NCBI GenBank assembly: GCA_012800515.1
Contig: JAAZJE010000121.1
Span: 1-10,823, forward strand
Origin: Clostridiaceae bacterium
GTDB taxonomy: Bacteria; Bacillota; Clostridia; Saccharofermentanales; Fastidiosipilaceae
Reading direction: 5' to 3'
DNA length: 10,823 nucleotides
In this document: positions 6,160-10,823 of the stretch, piece by piece
Layout of the letters: the number at the start of each line of letters is the position of its first letter
Position numbering within the stretch: the stretch's first letter is position 1
The notes under the pieces: generated by a model
The model's input: only the letters and a program-made list of their open reading frames with translations
Database searches by the model: none
What the model was told of the DNA's origin: nothing
Position numbers and translations under genes: made by a program

Positions 6160-7341
6160 ATGAAGCCCATTTCTACCGAAAGTTGTTTGAACACGAAAGA
6201 TAACACATTTTCTCCGGAGGATTTTCTCCTCGATCTGGAGAAGCTGATTAATATCGACAGCGGACGCGGAGCTGCCGAAGGCGCGACACGAGTAGGCTTG
6301 ATGTTAGCCGAGCCTCTGGTAAAACGAGGCTGGATTATCGAACGCCATAATCTCTCGCCCAATATTGGTGAGTGCATAGTACTGAAGAATCGTCAGGCGG
6401 AACGTTTTGACGCGCTGCTCCTCGGGCACGTGGATACGGTCTTCCCCGCGGGAGAATCCGCCGAACGTCCTTTTTACCGCGACGAAGAGCGGGCCTACGG
6501 ACCCGGCGTTTATGATATGAAGCAGGGGTGCCTGGCCATGGTTCATTCTCTGTTGGCCATGTCGCCTCAGACGAACGAAGCGCTTAATATTGCTGTGATT
6601 TTTAATACCGACGAAGAAATTTCCAGCGTCTATTCTACTCCTTTGATTAAATCCTATGCCGAGCGTAGCGATTATGCCTTTGTTTTTGAACCGTCCATGA
6701 AGAACGGCGGTCGCTGTATCGAGCGTAAGGGGATTTTGCGTTCCACCTTCCAATTTGAGGGCAAAGCCTGTCACTCCGCTCTCATGCTTACCGATGACGG
6801 CAGATCCGCAATTGCCGAGATGGGATATTGGATCGCCGCTCTGTCGGAATTGAACAGTAAGGAGACCGGAACCTCGGTTAATCCCGGAATCGTCAAGGGC
6901 GGAAAAGCGGCGAATATAGTTGCCGACTTCGCGGAACTGACGATAGATGTTCGTATTAAGACCCTTGAGGAGCAGGATAAAGTGCTGGCGAAGCTGGCGG
7001 AACTGGGGGAACACGCCCGTTCCGTCGGCATCATCGTGACCGAGGTTGATCGTCGCACACGTCCCCCGTGGATGCCCGATGAGCGCACCAAGCGCTATGC
7101 CGAGCATTTGTGCGAACTTTCGCTTAGCATGGGAATACCCTTTGAAATTAGGGTAGGTTGGGGGGCTTCCGACGGTAATACCGCCGCCAATTGCGGTGCG
7201 ATTACAGTTGACGCTTTGGGTCCGGGCGGCGACTATGCCCATACCGCGGACGAGTATATGCTACTCGATGACGTTGAACCGAATATCCGCTTTTTCCATG
7301 CTGTTCTTGAGGATTTGGCTCAACTGAAGGCGGCACAATAA
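6160..7341 (+). CDS. M20 family metallopeptidase, glutamate carboxypeptidase-like, copy 2
   Basis: A 393-residue zinc-dependent amidohydrolase with no signal peptide, so probably cytoplasmic. The two-metal site is complete: H90 and D92 in LLLGHVDTVFP, bridging D119 in GPGVYDMKQG, general base E152 and ligand E153 in NTDEEISS, E177 in VFEPS, and H361 in DYAHTADEYM. The central dimerisation domain (about 190-300) carries the conserved histidine in KACHS (H205). The pattern is closest to the carboxypeptidase G2/ArgE group, which frees C-terminal glutamate or removes acyl groups; the exact substrate is unknown. The start aligns with copy 3, and AAAAGG lies nine bases upstream. The odd feature is the loop VGWGASDGN at about 332-340: copy 3 has the longer and more usual EARGGGSDGN. 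This copy is therefore two residues shorter and lacks that arginine, so its specificity may differ. Confidence 0.9.
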   Translation: MKPISTESCLNTKDNTFSPEDFLLDLEKLINIDSGRGAAEGATRVGLMLAEPLVKRGWIIERHNLSPNIGECIVLKNRQAERFDALLLGHVDTVFPAGESAERPFYRDEERAYGPGVYDMKQGCLAMVHSLLAMSPQTNEALNIAVIFNTDEEISSVYSTPLIKSYAERSDYAFVFEPSMKNGGRCIERKGILRSTFQFEGKACHSALMLTDDGRSAIAEMGYWIAALSELNSKETGTSVNPGIVKGGKAANIVADFAELTIDVRIKTLEEQDKVLAKLAELGEHARSVGIIVTEVDRRTRPPWMPDERTKRYAEHLCELSLSMGIPFEIRVGWGASDGNTAANCGAITVDALGPGGDYAHTADEYMLLDDVEPNIRFFHAVLEDLAQLKAAQ

Positions 7342-7367
7342 TACAGCTGCCCCAACGGAGCTTAGAT

Positions 7368-7374
7368 GAGGTGA
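7368..7374 (+). promoter_or_regulatory. Ribosome binding site deciding the start of M20 copy 3
   Basis: GAGGTGA matches the end of the anti-Shine-Dalgarno partner sequence, and its GAGG core lies five bases before the ATG at 7377. This favours that ATG over the in-frame GTG at 7371, which falls inside the site itself. It also makes the N-terminus align exactly with copy 2. Confidence 0.7.
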
Positions 7375-7376
7375 GT

Positions 7377-8564
7377 ATGCGGGCTATTTCTACCGAAAGT
7401 TGTTTGAACACAAAAAACGACACGTTTTCTCCGGAGGATTTTCTCCTGGATCTGGAAACGCTTGTTAATATCGACAGCGGGCGCGGGGCTCCCGAAGGCG
7501 GAACCCTGATGGGCTCAATTTTGGCCGAGCCCCTGCTAAAACGAGGCTGGCTGATTGAGCGCCACAATCTCTCGCCCAATATAGGCGAGTGCGTAGTGCT
7601 GAAGAATCGTCTGGCGGAACGTTTTGACGCCCTGCTCCTCGGACATATGGATACGGTCTTCCCGGCGGGAGAGGCCGCGAAGCGACCTTTTACCCGCGAC
7701 GAAGAACGGGCCTACGGCGTCGGCGTTTACGATATGAAGCAAGGCTGTCTGGCTCTGGTGCACACATTGTTGGCCCTGTCGCCTGAGGCGAACGAAGCGC
7801 TTAATATCGCCGTGATTTTTAATACCGACGAGGAAATTTCCAGCATTTATTCCACTCCTTTGATCAAATCTTATGCTAAGCGTAGCGATCATGCTTTCGT
7901 TTTGGAGCCGTCCGCGCAGGAGGGTTATCATTGTATTGAACGCAAGGGAATTTTACGTGCCACTTTCCAATTTGCGGGCAAGGCCTGCCACTCCGGCAGT
8001 ATGTTCACCAAAGACGGCAGATCCGCGATTGCCGAGATGGCCTATTGGATCGTTGCTCTGTCGGAATTGAACAATAGAGAGGTCGGCACTTCGGTCAATC
8101 CCGGGATCGTCAAGGGCGGCAAAGCGGCGAATATAGTTGCCGACTTCGCGGAACTGACGATAGATGTGCGTATTAAGACCCTTGATGAGCAGGACAAAGT
8201 GCTCGCGAAGCTGGCGGAACTGGGGGAACACGCCCGTTCCGTCGGTATAATCGTGACCGAGGTTGACCGCCGTACGCGTCCTCCGTGGGTGCCCGATGAA
8301 CGTACCAAGCGCTATGCCGAGCATTTGCGCGAACTTTCACTCGGTATGGGACTTCCTTTTGAACTCGAGCCCGAGGCGCGCGGGGGCGGCTCGGACGGCA
8401 ATACCGCCGCAAATTGCGGTGCGATTACAATTGACGGTCTGGGCCCGACCGGTGACCATGCGCATACCGTGGATGAATATATGCGCATCGACGGCGTCGA
8501 GCCGAGCATACGCTTTTTACATGCGGTACTTGAAGATTTGGCGCAACTGAAGGTGGCACAATAA
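7377..8564 (+). CDS. M20 family metallopeptidase, glutamate carboxypeptidase-like, copy 3
   Basis: A 395-residue paralogue of the preceding gene, 35 bases after its stop codon. All metal and catalytic residues are present: H90 and D92 (LLLGHMDTVFP), D119 (GVGVYDMKQG), E152/E153 (NTDEEISS), E177 (VLEPS) and H363 (DHAHTVDEYM). The dimerisation-domain histidine is H205 (KACHSGS). Unlike copy 2 it keeps the standard glycine-rich loop with a preceding arginine, EARGGGSDGN (about 333-342), which in M20 enzymes lies near the substrate carboxylate. It has no secretion signal. Copy 3 is therefore the best candidate for the ancestral activity, and copy 2 for a changed one. Possible activities are removal of glutamate or another amino acid from an amide-linked conjugate, or deacylation; the sequence does not decide. 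Confidence 0.91.
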   Translation: MRAISTESCLNTKNDTFSPEDFLLDLETLVNIDSGRGAPEGGTLMGSILAEPLLKRGWLIERHNLSPNIGECVVLKNRLAERFDALLLGHMDTVFPAGEAAKRPFTRDEERAYGVGVYDMKQGCLALVHTLLALSPEANEALNIAVIFNTDEEISSIYSTPLIKSYAKRSDHAFVLEPSAQEGYHCIERKGILRATFQFAGKACHSGSMFTKDGRSAIAEMAYWIVALSELNNREVGTSVNPGIVKGGKAANIVADFAELTIDVRIKTLDEQDKVLAKLAELGEHARSVGIIVTEVDRRTRPPWVPDERTKRYAEHLRELSLGMGLPFELEPEARGGGSDGNTAANCGAITIDGLGPTGDHAHTVDEYMRIDGVEPSIRFLHAVLEDLAQLKVAQ

Positions 8565-8605
8565 CACAACGGTACAAAAATACAGATGCTCAACGGAGGC
8601 TCAAT

Positions 8606-9880
8606 ATGAAGATTACGGCAGTCGGCGATTGCGCGATACAAAAGCGTTTACCTAAGTACTATGACGGTTTCGAAGCGGTACGGGATTACATACTGCGCGG
8701 GGATGTCCGTTTCTTTAATTTGGAGACCACGGTCTGTGAGGACTGCTATGCGGGTGCCATCAGCGGAGGTACCTGGTTGCGTACTTCGCCGGAGGTTTTG
8801 GCGGATGTGCTGGAATTCGGCTTCAATGTAACCACTCCGGCCAACAACCATTGCATGGATTATGACCGCCCCGGCTTTTTACAGACCCTGGACAATTTCA
8901 AAAAGCTGGGTCTGCCCTCTAGCGGCGGCGGTCGGAGCCTGGCCGAGGCCTCTCGACCGGTGTATTTGCCTACTCCTTCGGGAAGGGCGGCTTTGATTGC
9001 CTGCGCGTCGAGCTATCCGCCCGGCGCCGAGGCCGGTGAACAGTCCCGGGATCTGCCCGGTCGGCCCGGCATCAATCCTCTGCGTACCGAAAAGACGGTC
9101 TATGTGTCCCAAGATGATCTGGATCGGCTTTCGCAAATCGCTGATGAAACAAAATTAAATGCCTATGAGAAAATTGTTCGTGCCGAGGGTTATAGGCCGC
9201 CGTTAGAGCCGGATACATTGGAGTTCTGTGAGACCGTTTTTAAGGTCGGCGAACCCGGAATTAGTTATACTCTGTCCGAGACCGATATGACGAGAATCGA
9301 GCGTTCCATCCGGGATGCGGCATTCCAGGCGGATGTGGTGCTGGTATCGATACATAACCATCGGATCTGCGGCGACAGTAAAGAGGAAGTAGGAGACTTC
9401 CTGCGGGAATTTGCTCATCGCTGCATTGATGCCGGAGCCCACGCGGTCATCGGCCATGGTCCCCATCTTCTCCAACCCGTAGAGATATACAAAGGTCTGC
9501 CTATTTTCTATTCATTGGGCGACTTCATCCTGCAGTTGGAGAACTGCGCCATCATGCCCGACGATTATTATCGCAAATATGGTCTGACGCCCGATGCCGG
9601 CATTTACGAAGTGTTCAGAACCCGGACCAAGAACTTTACCACCGGTCTCCAATATCAACAGGTCATGATGGAGGCCGTGATTCCCTATTTTGAGATCGAG
9701 AACGGCGAGCTGAAACATCTGGAAATGTTGCCCGTAGAGCTGGGATTCGGCATGCGCCATTCCCAAATCGGCTGGCCGAGAGTGGCGGAGGACGACAGTA
9801 TTCTGCGACGTCTGGCGGAGATGTCGGCGCCCTTCGGCACAAAAATGCGGATTGAAGATGGGAAATTGATCCTCGAATAG
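8606..9880 (+). CDS. CapA-like protein (poly-gamma-glutamate synthesis family, metallophosphatase fold)
   Basis: A 424-residue protein with the ordered motifs of the CapA/PGA_cap family: AVGD (G7, D8), FFNLE (N38, E40), PANNHCMDYD (N81, H82, D85), SIHNH (H250, H252), IGHGPH (H284, H287) and YSLGDF (G305, D306). These correspond to metal-binding positions of calcineurin-like phosphoesterases. CapA itself is known from poly-gamma-glutamate capsule production, but it usually has an N-terminal membrane anchor. None is present here, so this member is probably cytoplasmic. A polar segment of about 80 residues (about 138-220) separates the two halves of the motif set. The ATG at 8606 has GGAGG six bases upstream. 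It follows the M20 genes by 41 bases and is probably co-transcribed with them. A phosphoesterase or hydrolase acting on the same imported compound is possible; the substrate is unknown. Confidence 0.82.
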   Translation: MKITAVGDCAIQKRLPKYYDGFEAVRDYILRGDVRFFNLETTVCEDCYAGAISGGTWLRTSPEVLADVLEFGFNVTTPANNHCMDYDRPGFLQTLDNFKKLGLPSSGGGRSLAEASRPVYLPTPSGRAALIACASSYPPGAEAGEQSRDLPGRPGINPLRTEKTVYVSQDDLDRLSQIADETKLNAYEKIVRAEGYRPPLEPDTLEFCETVFKVGEPGISYTLSETDMTRIERSIRDAAFQADVVLVSIHNHRICGDSKEEVGDFLREFAHRCIDAGAHAVIGHGPHLLQPVEIYKGLPIFYSLGDFILQLENCAIMPDDYYRKYGLTPDAGIYEVFRTRTKNFTTGLQYQQVMMEAVIPYFEIENGELKHLEMLPVELGFGMRHSQIGWPRVAEDDSILRRLAEMSAPFGTKMRIEDGKLILE

Positions 9881-9902
9881 TCGTGGAATAACAGTTGAAT
9901 AA

Positions 9903-9911
9903 TGGTACAAT
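9903..9911 (+). promoter_or_regulatory. Candidate extended -10 promoter for the beta-glucuronidase gene
   Basis: TGGTACAAT combines the TGn extension with TACAAT (5 of 6 matches to the -10). It lies 31 bases before the ATG at 9943 and ahead of the ribosome site at 9931. No good -35 stands 17 bases upstream, which is tolerated by extended -10 promoters. Transcription from here would let the glucuronidase be expressed apart from the importer operon. Confidence 0.35.
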
Positions 9912-9942
9912 ATGCATAAATATCTTACAAAAGGAGATGTCT

Positions 9943-10823
9943 ATGTTGTACCCTATTTTATCGGAGACCAGAACAGTCCAGCCTCTGAACGGGATCTGGA
10001 AGTTCATGGTGGACACGGAGGAAAAGCCGGTAGATGTGCATAAGCCATTGCCGACTCGTCGCACGATGGCTGTCCCCGGTTCGTTTAACGACCAGGGTGT
10101 AACTCGCGATATTCGCATGCATTGCGGTTTCGTTTGGTACGAGCGCGAGTTCACGGTAGCTCGGAACCTGCTCGACCAGCGGATTATGCTGCGAATCGAT
10201 GCGGCCACGCACGAGGCGGATGTTTACGTCAACGGCGAATTCCTGATGCACCACAAGGGTGGCTTCCTGCCTTTTGAAGGTGAGATCAACTCTCTGATCC
10301 GACCGGGCAAAAATCGCCTGACGATTCGGGTCAGCAACCTGCTCGACTACACGACATTGCCGGTCGGCAATTACTCGGAGACAGTCGATGCCGACGGCCG
10401 GATTCGTCGCAAAGTCAGCGAGAATTTCGACTTTTTCAATTATGCCGGACTGAGCCGCTACGTGCGTCTCTACACAACGCCGCGCACCTATATAGAGGAT
10501 ATAGCCATTACTTACGATGTTGACCTGGAAGCCGCTCGGGCGCAGGTCAATTTTGCGGTTGAGGCAAAGGGCGATTACGATCGGGTTAAGGTACGGGTAG
10601 TTGACGAAGCCGGCGTCGAGGTCGTCGCTGGTTTTTCCGACGGCAAGACGGATATTTCCGTCGCTATCGAGAACTTGCGGCTCTGGCAACCCCTGAACGC
10701 TTACCTGTACAACGCGAACGTCGAGCTTTATAAGGGCGATGAACTCGTCGATGCCTACGATGAGCCGTTCGGAGTGCGTACGGTGGAGGTGCGGGGACTT
10801 CAGTTCCTGATCAACGGTCAGCC
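9943..10823 (+). CDS. uidA: Beta-glucuronidase, glycoside hydrolase family 2 (partial, N-terminal half)
   Basis: The first 293 codons of a GH2 enzyme that closely resembles Escherichia coli UidA along its length. It would cleave terminal beta-D-glucuronic acid from glycans or conjugates in the cytoplasm. Visible are the jelly-roll sugar-binding domain (about 10-180), with VPGSFNDQ at 44-51, FVWYERE at 63-69 and DFFNYAGLSR at 163-172, and then the immunoglobulin-like domain with LWQP at 247-250 and FGVRTVEV at 276-283. The last visible residues, FLINGQ, are the entry to the TIM barrel. The E. coli enzyme has about 603 residues, so about half of this gene, including both catalytic glutamates, lies beyond the right edge. 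The start is set by AAGGAGA five bases upstream. The enzyme is the best clue to the importer's cargo. A beta-galactosidase is the main alternative, but the DFFNYAGLSR region favours glucuronidase. Confidence 0.93.
   Translation, partial: MLYPILSETRTVQPLNGIWKFMVDTEEKPVDVHKPLPTRRTMAVPGSFNDQGVTRDIRMHCGFVWYEREFTVARNLLDQRIMLRIDAATHEADVYVNGEFLMHHKGGFLPFEGEINSLIRPGKNRLTIRVSNLLDYTTLPVGNYSETVDADGRIRRKVSENFDFFNYAGLSRYVRLYTTPRTYIEDIAITYDVDLEAARAQVNFAVEAKGDYDRVKVRVVDEAGVEVVAGFSDGKTDISVAIENLRLWQPLNAYLYNANVELYKGDELVDAYDEPFGVRTVEVRGLQFLINGQ

Larger units (their letters stand above)
5733..8564 (+). repeat. Tandem triplication of an M20 metallopeptidase gene
   Basis: Three head-to-tail copies share the same beginning (a segment reading ISTE-N/S-C, then SPEDFLLDL, then NIDSGRGA) and the same ending (DEYM, then IRF). 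Copy 1 (5733-6119) is a decayed remnant. Copy 2 (6160-7341) and copy 3 (7377-8564) are intact. Judged by eye, the intact copies are roughly 80-85% identical in DNA over most of their length and higher in one central tract. All three even share relics of the same leader, AGGTGAGTAT or AAAAGGT, just before the start. Confidence 0.92.

Noticed and set aside
6304..7242. A 312-codon open frame on the minus strand opposite M20 copy 2, with similar shorter ones opposite copy 3
   Set aside because: It mirrors codon bias of the plus-strand gene, has no ribosome site or recognisable domain, and appears in both copies only because the sense genes are duplicated.
5733..8564. Mobile element or insertion sequence as the cause of the repeats
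   Set aside because: No transposase, terminal inverted repeats or target-site duplications are visible; the repeats are simply copies of one gene.
9958..10689. A 243-codon minus-strand open frame opposite the beta-glucuronidase
   Set aside because: The plus-strand frame matches UidA throughout, so the antisense frame is a shadow.

Overview
The window looks like carbohydrate-use DNA from a Gram-positive anaerobe of the Firmicutes, probably Clostridia. The evidence is strong AGGAGG-type ribosome sites, a lipobox-anchored solute-binding protein, a YesM/YesN-type two-component pair, a sugar ABC importer with no ATPase of its own, and roughly 50% G+C. No ribosomal RNA, tRNA, insertion sequence or CRISPR array is visible, so the genus cannot be fixed from this sequence.

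Layout. On the minus strand, positions 1-2231 hold a response regulator (cut by the left edge) and the sensor kinase just upstream of it, overlapping by 20 bases. A divergent promoter region lies at about 2232-2385. Everything to the right is on the plus strand: a lipoprotein sugar-binding protein (2386-3822), a perfect 16-bp intercistronic hairpin (3832-3869), two binding-protein-dependent permeases (3887-4843 and 4856-5731), three tandem copies of an M20-family metallopeptidase gene (5733-8564; the first is a decayed remnant), a CapA-like metallophosphatase-fold protein (8606-9880), and the first 293 codons of a beta-glucuronidase (9943 to the right edge).

How the genes may work together. 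The kinase and regulator probably sense an extracellular sugar-related signal and control the divergent importer. The importer would bring in an oligosaccharide or glycoconjugate, powered by a shared ATPase encoded elsewhere. The beta-glucuronidase suggests the cargo carries a terminal beta-glucuronic acid. The M20 enzymes (glutamate-carboxypeptidase-like, with all metal ligands present) and the CapA-like protein are the unusual part: they suggest that the imported molecule, or a product of it, contains an amide- or peptide-linked amino acid that is removed in the cytoplasm. That functional link is inference from gene order.

The strongest direct observations are the M20 tandem triplication with one copy carrying several independent lesions, the divergence of the substrate-side loop between the two intact copies, a locally homogenised tract between them, and the large hairpin between the binding-protein and permease genes.
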